This document shows positions 24,301 through 32,627 of a DNA stretch of 64,000 bases, piece after piece (position 1 is the stretch's first letter; every line of letters begins with the position of its first letter). The stretch is from UBA4732 sp002404095 (GTDB taxonomy: Bacteria; Planctomycetota; Planctomycetia; Gemmatales; Gemmataceae), in assembly GCA_036783645.1 (NCBI GenBank), contig DAIPWT010000004.1, positions 1 through 64,000 of the forward strand, given 5' to 3'. Under the pieces are notes generated by a model. That model saw only the letters and a program-made list of their open reading frames with translations, did not search any database and was not told the origin of the DNA. Position numbers and translations under genes: made by a program.

Positions 24301-25752
24301 TCAGCGGCCTCCGGAAGGAGTTTCGGCGTTCGGCTTCAGGATCAGTTCAAACGTCGGCGTGTCATAGTTGGCGGGGGCGGGCGAGGGAAAGGGCGCGCAG
24401 GTGAGGAAAACCCGGTCGCCGACGAGCCGATAGTTGAACGGCTTGTTGTTCACCGGGTCCAGAGGCAGGGGCGCGTCCTTGATCTCATCCAGTGAGGTCG
24501 GCGGCTTGCCGCCGTGGGCGGCGGCGTAGAGGCGCACCGCCTCGACGCAGCGCAGGGCGGCGATCTGGCGGTCGATGCGCGTGCGGGTGGTGAACACCTT
24601 TTTCACCTGGCAGAACAACACCCTGGCGACCGGAATGGCCGGCCCGTCCTTGGCTTCCATAATCTCTTTCTGGCGCGCCTCCGCCTTGGCGAAGGCCGGT
24701 TTTGCTTCCCAGAAGGGGAGGCTTTGGCATTTCAGATTTTCGTCGAAGACCTGATCGTATTGCTCCATCGCGACCAGCAGCCCGACCTGGATGTGCGGCA
24801 TGGCGTCCACTAGCTCCTTCGGCCGGCCCTGGTCGATGAGCATTTTCTTGGCGGCCTCGTGCCGCGCCGGCAGCCGGAACAGTATTTCCGCCTCGTCCTT
24901 CACTTTCAGAATCGCGTTTTCCTGGTTGTCGAACGTCCGAAACATGGCAACGACTTTTTCAACCTGATCGGGGGTCCACGGCTTGGCGTTGAGGTCGGCC
25001 GTCGCCTCGATCAGGCCCGGAAAGCTGCCGTAGGCCATGATTCGTTCGCCCTGCAACGGCTTACGCAGGTCAATGAACGGACGCGGCAGATCGGTGAGCG
25101 ACCAGTACAAGTTGGGCGCGTCCGGCTGTTGGATGAACTCTTCCAGCCGTTTTTCCACGATCATGGAAACGACGACGCCGACGAGGGCGCTGATGAGCGT
25201 GGGCGATTCGGCGAGGTGGCGGGACATGGCGAAGCCGGTCTGCATCGCCCGGATCGCCCGGTCAAACCGCCCTTCCGCAATCTCAAAACGGATGCGCAGC
25301 TGGAGTATGGCGGCGATCTCGCGCATATGTTGCACGTCGGGGAGCAGGGTGGCGACGCCTTTCTTCCGCATCTCCTCGGTCAGCCCCCAGTCGCAGTTCT
25401 CACTGCGGGCGCCGGCGTCCACCTCCTGAAACGTCGTTTCGCACTGCTTGAGAAACTTGGCCGTTTCCTCGCGGGGGAAGTCTTTCAACGAAACGGCCAT
25501 CCATTGCTCGATGGCGGGATACCAATCGCGCGACGGCGGAGCGTCCTGCTTCATGTTCTTGAACGCCTGGCGGTAGTGCGTCACGGCGTTGCCGGGGATC
25601 GTGTCGCGTAGTTCCGGCAACAAGGGGTATTTCAGAGCCGGCATCGGCGATGCGGCTGGGTGTAGAATGAGGGGAATGGAATGAACGGTGCCCTCGGCGG
25701 CGGGCGCGGCAGCCAGGAAGAGCAGACAAAGGGTCGGAAGAACGCGCGTCAT
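24301..25752 (-). CDS. Exported protein of unknown function, tandem paralogue 1
   Basis: Not recognised. The 483-residue secreted protein (signal LPTLCLLFLAAAPAAEG) is the upstream member of a tandem duplication with 22846-24297. Conserved between the two are the N-terminal block LPELRDTIPGNAVTHYRQAF, CDWGLTEEMRKKG, the central LTDLPRPFIDLRKPLQGER and the C-terminal LDPVNNKPFNYRLVGDRVFL. The central regions differ more, suggesting divergence in specificity. It follows the glycoside-hydrolase-like gene by 30 nt on the same strand, so an operon of three is likely. Confidence 0.8.
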   Translation of the reverse strand: MTRVLPTLCLLFLAAAPAAEGTVHSIPLILHPAASPMPALKYPLLPELRDTIPGNAVTHYRQAFKNMKQDAPPSRDWYPAIEQWMAVSLKDFPREETAKFLKQCETTFQEVDAGARSENCDWGLTEEMRKKGVATLLPDVQHMREIAAILQLRIRFEIAEGRFDRAIRAMQTGFAMSRHLAESPTLISALVGVVVSMIVEKRLEEFIQQPDAPNLYWSLTDLPRPFIDLRKPLQGERIMAYGSFPGLIEATADLNAKPWTPDQVEKVVAMFRTFDNQENAILKVKDEAEILFRLPARHEAAKKMLIDQGRPKELVDAMPHIQVGLLVAMEQYDQVFDENLKCQSLPFWEAKPAFAKAEARQKEIMEAKDGPAIPVARVLFCQVKKVFTTRTRIDRQIAALRCVEAVRLYAAAHGGKPPTSLDEIKDAPLPLDPVNNKPFNYRLVGDRVFLTCAPFPSPAPANYDTPTFELILKPNAETPSGGR

Positions 25753-25782
25753 TGTTTGTCCCTTTCTGAGGAGTCGGACTTG

Positions 25783-28692
25783 TTATTGAAACAACTTCAG
25801 CAATCGTGCGATATTTTCTCTCCAATGAGGCGCTTGTAAGCGAGCCTCGTCGTTCACACCCATACCGACCAGCGCCCCGTCGCCTTCATTCACCAGTCCC
25901 TTCGCGTCGGGCAACGCCGGTATCGCCCGGTCCAGCGCCGCCAAGAACGCCTTCGCTTCCTTCACGGCCGCGATGTGCTTGCCGTCGCGTTCAGCTTTCT
26001 GGATCGCATTATTCAGCGCAATCAGATAGGCGTAATCTGTAATCCCTTCACTCACATCGAGGAACTTTGATTGGAAGAGCATTCCGCCAGGGTAATCGGC
26101 CGGCGGCGCATAGGGGGCGAAGCCGTGGACGGCTGTGAAGGGATTGTACCATTCCCGGCCGGGATAGCCGCCGTGGGCCGCATCTTCCGGCCAGCAGAAG
26201 TGCCACTCCCAACGACCTTCCGATCGCGCCCGCCAGTTGTAGAAGCCCCATGAAAACCGATCCATGCCGGTGTTGTACAGCCAGAGCGTCTTGCCCTTCT
26301 CGTGCGTCCGCGCGATCAAGCCGGCCGATTCCTTCCAGGCGTGCGTCGCTAGAATGTCCACGTGATCGGCCAGGATCGTGTAGTCTTTACCACTTCCCGT
26401 ATCGCTCATGGGCGTGATGAACGACGTGACTCCCGCTTCGCGCATCATGTCGGCGTAGGTGATCGAGTCGGCGAGATTGCGGTTCCACGGGTTCGGGTTC
26501 TCACGCGGCTCGTCCGTCACCTCCAGAGCGACCGGCAGGCCGCTCTTGCGGATGTAGTCGCGCTCCTGACGCATGGCGTTAAGGAAATAATCGCGGAAGC
26601 CCGGCTGGCGAAGTTCCAGTCCGGGGTCGCGGTCGATTTTGAGGCCGCCGTCCTGACCGAGTATACGATGGCCGATGCCCCGACCTACACCCTGCGCCTG
26701 ACCCATAAGATATTGCTTCGGATGCCGTCCCATGCCGGTCTCGCGCGCCAAGTCGTACATCGTGGGGTCAAACTTCATCTCGACGGCCCCGCCATTACCC
26801 AGGCTGACGACTTCCGCTCCGCCAACGGGTACGGCGGTGAAGCCGATCTTACGCATCCACTGAAGCTGTTCTTTCACCAGACGGTGCTGGACCTCTGGCG
26901 CCAGCCCCGCCTCTTCGCGCGGGTTGTAGTACATGCCCAATGAGACGGGCAGCATCTTCTCCAGCGCGAAGGGGTAGACATCCATTTCCAGCGGCACGGC
27001 CACGGCGTCGCCCATGCCCGGCCGGAATGTCACCGCTCCGCGATACGTTGCTGGCGCCGCCTTTTCCGGTATTTCCAACGTCAACCAAAAGCATTGCGTC
27101 ACGCCCCGCTCGACTTCCAGCGTCGGCGACGGCATTAGCGCCATTTCGGACAGGCTTTCGCCGTCATAACGATAATTCTGGGAATAGACCCGGACTTGAT
27201 CCGCGGACAACTCAACCGGCCCCTTCAGGCTCGACACCTCAAGCGTACATTTGCCGAGGTCCGCGAAGGGCGTGACGGCCAGCCGCAGCGTCACCATCTG
27301 ACCCGGCGCCCCGGCCGTCCGTAACGAGGGCCGCTTGCGCTCCTCAACCGTCGGCCCCGTCCACGGCCGCACCTCCGTACCGAGGACCGGCTCATAGATA
27401 AGGAAGGGGCCGTCGCCGGCTTTCGCTTGCGGCTTCTTCGCAGTCAGCGGCCTAAGCGTTTTCTCAAACGCCTCAATGCGCAGCACGCGCGTCGTTTCTA
27501 CAAACTTGTCAAAATCGTTCTTGGCCGACGCCGGAACCAGCACCAACACGCCGACGAAATAGTTCGCGGCCGTCAGCGTGAACGTGCCATTCGTGACCTT
27601 GACGTGCGGCGTGTGGACTGGATACATCCGGTCGATGTAATTGGACCAAAGAGCATGAGGCTTTTCGGAATAGCGCGTATTTAGGAACCGATAGAGATAC
27701 TTTTTATTGTAATACTGGTACGGCGCCGGCTTCTCGTCGAAAAGAACTTCATCATTGACGCGGAGTAGGAAATGTCGGTCGGCGTACTCCTTGCGAATTA
27801 CAGGGCCGGCGCTCAGCCAGATGAGGTAATCACCGTCGGGGACGCGGGCGCGAAACGCAAGTTGTCCGTCCTCCGGCGGCAATACGAACGTCCCGCTCAG
27901 GCCGTCCGGCCAACCCTCGCCGCTTGTCGTTAGGCTCTTGGGATCGACAAAGCCGAAGCCATTCGCGCCGGGGAAAATCGTTCCGGGGGTCACGGTCGTG
28001 AAGCCGGGCGCCTTGGCGCCGGGTCCGCCGAACTTAAAAGCGATCGCGCCTTTCGGCAACGGCACGGTCAGCTTCGGCTTGGCGGCGTCCTCCTGCATAA
28101 GCCGAATATTGTCGATCCACAAAACGGCGTCGCGGTCTTTGAGCGGCGTCAGGAAGAGTTTGACTTGCTTCAGCGCGTTACGGTCGATTTTATCCTTGGC
28201 CTCCAATTCGCCCCAATCCAGACCTTCCTTGGCGTTGCGACGAGCGCGGCCGATGGGATAGAGCAATGTTTGCCGGCCAGGCCGAGTTGTCACATTCTCA
28301 AAGGAGCAGCGCGTGGCGTAATCTTTGCTGGCCGCGTCCCGCAATTCCAGTGTTAGCGGATACGGATGGTCGTCTTCCATCGTCACGTCAATGGCGAGGT
28401 AATCGAAATCGCCCCAATCCGTAATCGCCGCTTGGTCCAGCACTACGACGCCGTACTCCGCCCCGCGCGAGATCGTCAGGCGCGCGCATTTGCTCCCGTG
28501 CGTGACGCCTACGTCCTCCACCGCGGTTAACTCCGCGTTCTCGGCGAATTTCATCAGCTTTTTGAGGTCCGAAGCGTCTTCAAAGTCGTAGAGCAGCCGC
28601 GTCTTGGTACGCCCTGCGTCCTGCGCCTGGACCGTCGCCCAGCAGGCGCACGCAACGGCCAACGCGAAGATCATCCGTCTCCACTGAAACAT
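25783..28692 (-). CDS. Exported glycoside-hydrolase-like protein (GH123/DUF4091-like)
   Basis: The 969-residue protein is exported (signal MIFALAVACACWATVQA). The N-terminal half looks like carbohydrate-binding beta-sandwich domains (LLYDFEDASDLKKLMKF, LTLELRDAASKDYATRCSF, and DGDYLIWLSAGPVIRKE). The C-terminal 400 residues resemble a TIM-barrel hydrolase: LPVSLGMYYNPREEAGLAPE, LQWMRKIGFTAVPVGGAEV, LPVALEVTDEPRENPNPWNR with a DE pair, DHVDILATHAWKES, KTLWLYNTGMDRFSWGFYNW and YPGGMLFQSKFLDVSEGITD. The latter two blocks are typical of DUF4091/GH123-type enzymes. DE of DEPRENP is a plausible catalytic pair. The substrate is unknown, perhaps an amino-sugar polymer. Confidence 0.82.
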   Translation of the reverse strand: MFQWRRMIFALAVACACWATVQAQDAGRTKTRLLYDFEDASDLKKLMKFAENAELTAVEDVGVTHGSKCARLTISRGAEYGVVVLDQAAITDWGDFDYLAIDVTMEDDHPYPLTLELRDAASKDYATRCSFENVTTRPGRQTLLYPIGRARRNAKEGLDWGELEAKDKIDRNALKQVKLFLTPLKDRDAVLWIDNIRLMQEDAAKPKLTVPLPKGAIAFKFGGPGAKAPGFTTVTPGTIFPGANGFGFVDPKSLTTSGEGWPDGLSGTFVLPPEDGQLAFRARVPDGDYLIWLSAGPVIRKEYADRHFLLRVNDEVLFDEKPAPYQYYNKKYLYRFLNTRYSEKPHALWSNYIDRMYPVHTPHVKVTNGTFTLTAANYFVGVLVLVPASAKNDFDKFVETTRVLRIEAFEKTLRPLTAKKPQAKAGDGPFLIYEPVLGTEVRPWTGPTVEERKRPSLRTAGAPGQMVTLRLAVTPFADLGKCTLEVSSLKGPVELSADQVRVYSQNYRYDGESLSEMALMPSPTLEVERGVTQCFWLTLEIPEKAAPATYRGAVTFRPGMGDAVAVPLEMDVYPFALEKMLPVSLGMYYNPREEAGLAPEVQHRLVKEQLQWMRKIGFTAVPVGGAEVVSLGNGGAVEMKFDPTMYDLARETGMGRHPKQYLMGQAQGVGRGIGHRILGQDGGLKIDRDPGLELRQPGFRDYFLNAMRQERDYIRKSGLPVALEVTDEPRENPNPWNRNLADSITYADMMREAGVTSFITPMSDTGSGKDYTILADHVDILATHAWKESAGLIARTHEKGKTLWLYNTGMDRFSWGFYNWRARSEGRWEWHFCWPEDAAHGGYPGREWYNPFTAVHGFAPYAPPADYPGGMLFQSKFLDVSEGITDYAYLIALNNAIQKAERDGKHIAAVKEAKAFLAALDRAIPALPDAKGLVNEGDGALVGMGVNDEARLQAPHWRENIARLLKLFQ

Positions 28693-28703
28693 TGTCTTCT
28701 CCG

Positions 28704-29399
28704 TTACCAGGGCAATTGCGCATCGTTATAGGAGAGGAATTTGCCCGAATCCCCTATTTTCAGCCCGTCGAGTACATGGACCATGCCGCTCACGCTGTCG
28801 GCCGGCGCCAGGTCCGCATCGGCGCCGCCCATGTCCGTCCGCGCCCAGCCGGGGTCCAAGGCCACGACCGTCACGCCGCGGTCGTGGAGGTCCAAGGCCA
28901 AGCTCTTCACCACCATGTTGAGCGCCGCCTTACTGCTGCGGTAGAGATAATGGCCGCCGGACTTGTTATCGGTGATGCTGCCCATCTGACTGCTGAGGCA
29001 GGCGATTTGTTTCTTATCGCTCCGCGCGACGTTGTCGAGGAAGCACTCGACAATGCGCGTCGGCGCTAAGAGGTTGACAGCGAGGAGGTTGGCCCATGCG
29101 GCAAAATCGATCTTTCCCAAATGCGTCTGATGGGGTTCGTAAACACCGGCATTATTAAGCAGGAGGTCGATGGGGTCGTCCCACAACTCCTTCGCCAGCG
29201 CGGCGATTTGGCCGTGATCGACCACATCGAGCGAATGAATGGTGGTTTGTCCTTCCGATCCGCCGGCAATCGCCAGCAAGTCGGCGGCCGTGTCGGGCCG
29301 ACGGCAGCAGGCGTACACGCGCCAGCCGTCGGCCGTGTACTGACGGGCGAACTCCAGGCCCAGGCCGCGGTTTGCTCCGGTAATGAGGACGCTTGGCAT
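28704..29399 (-). CDS. Short-chain dehydrogenase/reductase (C-factor/sniffer-like)
   Basis: A 231-residue NAD(P)-dependent oxidoreductase. The cofactor loop is VLITGANRGLGLEFARQY, the NNAG motif is LLLNNAGVYEP, the catalytic Ser is in IACLSSQMGSI and the YxxxK pair is YRSSKAALN. The overall pattern (GWARTDMGG and a C-terminal GKFLSY) matches the C-signal/carbonyl-reductase-like branch of classical SDRs. ATG 29399 has GGAGAA 8 nt upstream, while the longer frame overlaps the helicase gene. It lies 11 nt upstream of the glycoside-hydrolase-like gene and is probably in the same transcript. Substrate unknown. Confidence 0.93.
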   Translation of the reverse strand: MPSVLITGANRGLGLEFARQYTADGWRVYACCRRPDTAADLLAIAGGSEGQTTIHSLDVVDHGQIAALAKELWDDPIDLLLNNAGVYEPHQTHLGKIDFAAWANLLAVNLLAPTRIVECFLDNVARSDKKQIACLSSQMGSITDNKSGGHYLYRSSKAALNMVVKSLALDLHDRGVTVVALDPGWARTDMGGADADLAPADSVSGMVHVLDGLKIGDSGKFLSYNDAQLPW

Positions 29400-29448
29400 A
29401 ACAATTTCTCCAATTGGCCGCGTTATTGTGCGCTGGGTGCGCCCCGCT

Positions 29449-31350
29449 TCACATCTCGGCTTCTTCCCAAACGGTATGATACGCCCCGGCTGCTTCAAAG
29501 TACTCGAACAAACGCCGGTAGAAGGGCAACACTGATAAGGTAGCGCTGTCGCCCACCACGATCAGCTTGCGGCGCGCCCGCGTCAAAGCGACGTTCGTCC
29601 GGCGCACATCGGCGAGAAAACCGATCTCATTTTCCGTATTGCTGCGCACCAGCGACAGCACCACGGCCTCTTTCTCACGGCCCTGAAAGCCGTCCACGCT
29701 GTCGATCTCCAGCCCCGGTATAGGCAAAATCTCGCGGAGGCGACGCACCTGGGCCGAGTAGGGCGCGATGACCGCCACGTCCTCCGGCCGCACGCCGGCG
29801 TCGAGCAGCGCCCGCACCTTACGGCCGACAAGCCGCGCTTCAGGGGCGTTTAGCCGACTCTCGCCGTCCGGCTCCTTTTCTTCATCGTAACTGGCGCCGG
29901 CCGTGTCGATGAACTGTAACGGCGTTTCCGTCAGGGGTTCACTCCGCACACCGGCGAGGTCGCACAGCCGATGGACCGCCACCGAAACGTCGGCGCGAAG
30001 CGCGTCGTCATAGAACTCGCGCGACGAGAAGGCCATAATTGCTTCGTGCATCCGGTACTGCACGTCCAGGCGTCGCGTCACTCGGTCGCCGTACAAACCG
30101 ACCAGCCGCTCCAGCAGGCTGACGCCGAAGCCCTGGCGAACCGCCTCCTTCGACACGACCGTCGGCGGCAATTGGCAATGGTCGCCCGCCAGAACGACGC
30201 GGTCGCAGCGCAGCAGCGGAACCCAGCAACCCGGCTCGGTCGTCTGACACGCCTCGTCGATGATTAGCAAATCGAACCGGCGCCGGCCGATCACTTGGGC
30301 GTCCAGTCCGGTGGCCGTCGCGCACAGCACCGGCGCGGCGTCGAGAATTCGCTCGACGGCCACCCGCTCCAAGCGGTGAGCGTCGGCCAAGAGCGCTCGC
30401 GCCTCCTGACGCATATCGCGTTTGGCGCCGGGTTCGGGCTTGGCGCGCGTCCATTTGTCCGCCTTGCGGAATAAGGAAAAGGCTTCCTTGAGGTGCTTAC
30501 GCGCCTGGCGCACGTCGGGGTGATCGTCCACCATGAGGTCGAGGGTATGTTCGCGCAGTTGCGGCAAAACGCGGGCGGGATGTCCCAGCCGGACGGCCTG
30601 TTCGCCGTGAGCCAGCAAGCGTTCCAGGAGGTTGTCCACGGCGAGATTGCTAGGCGCGCAGACGAGTACCTTGTGGCCCTGGCGCACGGCCTGACGAATC
30701 AGTTCCACAAGCGTTGTCGTTTTACCGGTGCCGGGCGGTCCGTGGATGACGGCGAAGTCGGACGCCGATAGGGCCAAGCGCACGGCCTCGCGCTGCGAAT
30801 CGTTAAGGCTTGTATCCAGAGGGATAAAGTCTGCTACATTGTTGAATTCCGGCGCCGCTTCGCCTAATAGGACGCCGCGAAGCTCAGCAAGGCGGTCGCC
30901 CTTCGCGGCGCCCGCGCGCTGTAGAGCTTGGCGTTGCCGTAGTCGCGCCGTCTCATCGTCGGCGCGATCCAGGCGGAAGATAGCCTCCTCGTCCGCGTCC
31001 AAAGGGTCGTTCATTGCGACGCGGAGTTGGCCTTCCTCGCGCTCGCAGACGACGCCGCGCCGGCCGGCGTCATGCGCCCTTCCCTGAAGCGACAACAGTA
31101 CGGGCGAACCGGGCTGCAAGCGCGTCCACGGCAATAACGCCCCGCCGCGCTTGGCGAGCGTCAGGATGAAGCGTCCGCCCAGGCCGGCGGATTCGTCGCG
31201 CACGACAAGGCCTAGCAGGCAATCGCCGCCGCGCTCGGCCTCGGCCGCGGTCAGACGGCGGACGCGCTCCAGCGTTTGCCGGGCCTGCGCCTGCGACTCC
31301 ATTTGCAGGAGTACGGCCATTCGTTCAAAGGGGTCGTTCGGCAATGACAT
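29449..31350 (-). CDS. Superfamily 1 helicase (IGHMBP2/SMUBP-2-like)
   Basis: A 633-residue SF1B-type DNA/RNA helicase. Motifs in order: Walker A IHGPPGTGKTTTLVELI, Ia LVCAPSNLAVDNLLERL, motif II LLIIDEACQTTEPG, motif III VVLAGDHCQLPPTV, motif IV region VTRRLDVQYRMHEAIM, motif V IDSVDGFQGREKEAVVLSLV and motif VI NVALTRARRKLIVVGD. The N-terminal OB-like region precedes a PLDTSLNDSQREAVRLAL Q-motif. All expected residues are intact. It is followed after 49 nt by the SDR gene. Cellular role in planctomycetes is not established. Confidence 0.95.
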   Translation of the reverse strand: MSLPNDPFERMAVLLQMESQAQARQTLERVRRLTAAEAERGGDCLLGLVVRDESAGLGGRFILTLAKRGGALLPWTRLQPGSPVLLSLQGRAHDAGRRGVVCEREEGQLRVAMNDPLDADEEAIFRLDRADDETARLRQRQALQRAGAAKGDRLAELRGVLLGEAAPEFNNVADFIPLDTSLNDSQREAVRLALSASDFAVIHGPPGTGKTTTLVELIRQAVRQGHKVLVCAPSNLAVDNLLERLLAHGEQAVRLGHPARVLPQLREHTLDLMVDDHPDVRQARKHLKEAFSLFRKADKWTRAKPEPGAKRDMRQEARALLADAHRLERVAVERILDAAPVLCATATGLDAQVIGRRRFDLLIIDEACQTTEPGCWVPLLRCDRVVLAGDHCQLPPTVVSKEAVRQGFGVSLLERLVGLYGDRVTRRLDVQYRMHEAIMAFSSREFYDDALRADVSVAVHRLCDLAGVRSEPLTETPLQFIDTAGASYDEEKEPDGESRLNAPEARLVGRKVRALLDAGVRPEDVAVIAPYSAQVRRLREILPIPGLEIDSVDGFQGREKEAVVLSLVRSNTENEIGFLADVRRTNVALTRARRKLIVVGDSATLSVLPFYRRLFEYFEAAGAYHTVWEEAEM

Positions 31351-31367
31351 GAAAATTAACTAAACGT

Positions 31368-31425
31368 CTCACGCAAAGGCGCAAAGGCGCAAAGCAATCA
31401 ATCTTTCTTTGCGCCTTTGCGTGAG
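31368..31425. terminator. Perfect 18-bp hairpin after the NIPSNAP gene
   Basis: Arms 31368-31385 and 31408-31425 (CTCACGCAAAGGCGCAAA and complement) pair perfectly over 18 bp with a 22-nt loop in which AAGGCGCAAAG is a partial repeat of the arm. It begins 11 nt after the NIPSNAP stop on the minus strand and precedes the helicase gene, so a terminator or mRNA-end stabiliser is likely. CGCAAAGGCGCAAAG-type repeats are common in many bacterial genomes. Confidence 0.6.
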
Positions 31426-31436
31426 GCATAAACTCG

Positions 31437-31913
31437 TCACTTCACTGGAGCGTAGTCGGTCGAGATGAGATAGACCGATTCCGGCGGTTTGATTAAGAGC
31501 TTGCCTTCCTTTTCCGATTCGTCCCTGGCTTGGATCCAACCGGGGTCTTCGCGGAACTCCTTCCAGCTCTGGTCGGCCGCCGCCTTACTGGGGTATGAGA
31601 GTAAGTAGACGAGCTTTTCCTCCTGCGCCTTTTCGTCGAGCGGCTTCCAGAAGCCTTCGACCTTTAAGCCGTGTTTCTCGAAGTACTTTAATGTGTGATC
31701 GCGGAAACGCGCGTGCAACGCCTCCATCTTGCCCGGCGCGGCGTAATAGGTGCGCAACTCGTAGACGCGCTGGTCCACTTTCTTTTCTCCTTTGTCCGGG
31801 TTGGCGGCGCGGACGGCGATGGCCGTTATCCCGGCGCCCAGAGCCAGGACCAACACGCCCAATAGGAAGCGCGTCCTTCCGCTGACCGCTTGGCTGAAAC
31901 CGCAACATGACAT
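31437..31913 (-). CDS. NIPSNAP-family exported protein
   Basis: The 158-residue protein has an N-terminal membrane/signal segment (FLLGVLVLALGAGITAIAVRA) and then one NIPSNAP domain: VYELRTYYAAPGKMEALHAR, FRDHTLKYFEKHGLKVEGFW, LVYLLSYPSKAAADQSWKEF and DESEKEGKLLIKP. NIPSNAP is a dimeric alpha-beta barrel domain without a defined biochemical role; secreted versions are frequent in planctomycetes. The gene follows Uma2 by 6 nt, so they are co-transcribed. Confidence 0.92.
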   Translation of the reverse strand: MSCCGFSQAVSGRTRFLLGVLVLALGAGITAIAVRAANPDKGEKKVDQRVYELRTYYAAPGKMEALHARFRDHTLKYFEKHGLKVEGFWKPLDEKAQEEKLVYLLSYPSKAAADQSWKEFREDPGWIQARDESEKEGKLLIKPPESVYLISTDYAPVK

Positions 31914-31919
31914 CGTTGA

Positions 31920-32591
31920 TTACTCCTTGCGTTGGCCGGCGCGTTGGAACCAACGCCCCACCGATAGGGTAAATCCCGGCAGCACCGCGCCGCCGGTCAG
32001 GGTCTCGTCCTCGTCGAATTCGTCAAACTGATCGACGGTCGTGTAGACTCGCACCAGCCGTTTCCGGGGATAGACCTGCCAGACGAGTTGAGCGCCTCCA
32101 CCAAAGTATTCGCCCCTTTTGCGATCCATTTCTAGTTTCGTGTTCTTCGGGCTGAGTACCTCAACCGCAAGGTCGGGCGTCCGGCTAAGGATTTGTTCGT
32201 CCGGCAGGAGACGGTCGGAAAACTGCGACCAAGCGTAGAAGGCCACATCGGGCATTCTGACGAGACCGGGCCGCGGACGCATCATCCCGCCGCCGCCTAA
32301 TACAATGCCAAGGTCGTTTGTGTCCAGAAACGTCTCAAAGTAATAGCCGAGGATCATAGCCAAACGGTCTTCGTAATAGCCCATTGCTTTCTCCACCAAG
32401 ACTCCGTCCACCAACTCGCAAATTCTGCCCCGCGTCTCGGCTTCGATTACATCTTGTTCCGTCGCTGTACCCGGCGGCGGCTGAAGAAGGATTCTCGACG
32501 GCGGAATACCGTCCAGACGTTTCAGCAGTTCCCTGACCGTCCGTGGCGGAGCCAGGACCGTAGGCGGCTCCGGCAAAGGCGTGATGTTCAT
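31920..32591 (-). CDS. Uma2 family endonuclease-like protein
   Basis: A 223-residue Uma2 (DUF820) protein of the PD-(D/E)xK nuclease fold. Seen are the ELVDGVLVEKAMGYYEDRLA block, RMPDVAFYAWSQF with the catalytic Asp, PDLAVEVLSPKNTKLEMDRK holding the ExxSPxN core, and the YFGGGAQLVWQVYPRKRLV strand-helix. Key residues look intact. Uma2 genes are multi-copy in planctomycetes and cyanobacteria, and their role is unsettled. ATG 32591 has GGAGAG 7 nt upstream. It is sandwiched between the PQQ propeller gene and NIPSNAP with short gaps. Confidence 0.93.
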   Translation of the reverse strand: MNITPLPEPPTVLAPPRTVRELLKRLDGIPPSRILLQPPPGTATEQDVIEAETRGRICELVDGVLVEKAMGYYEDRLAMILGYYFETFLDTNDLGIVLGGGGMMRPRPGLVRMPDVAFYAWSQFSDRLLPDEQILSRTPDLAVEVLSPKNTKLEMDRKRGEYFGGGAQLVWQVYPRKRLVRVYTTVDQFDEFDEDETLTGGAVLPGFTLSVGRWFQRAGQRKE

Positions 32592-32627
32592 TGACGCTCT
32601 CCTTTCCAGCATGGACCACCGCACCCG

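Noticed and set aside
31920..32591. Uma2 protein as part of a defence or restriction system
   Set aside because: Uma2 genes are widespread, multi-copy and not linked here to any methylase or defence gene.
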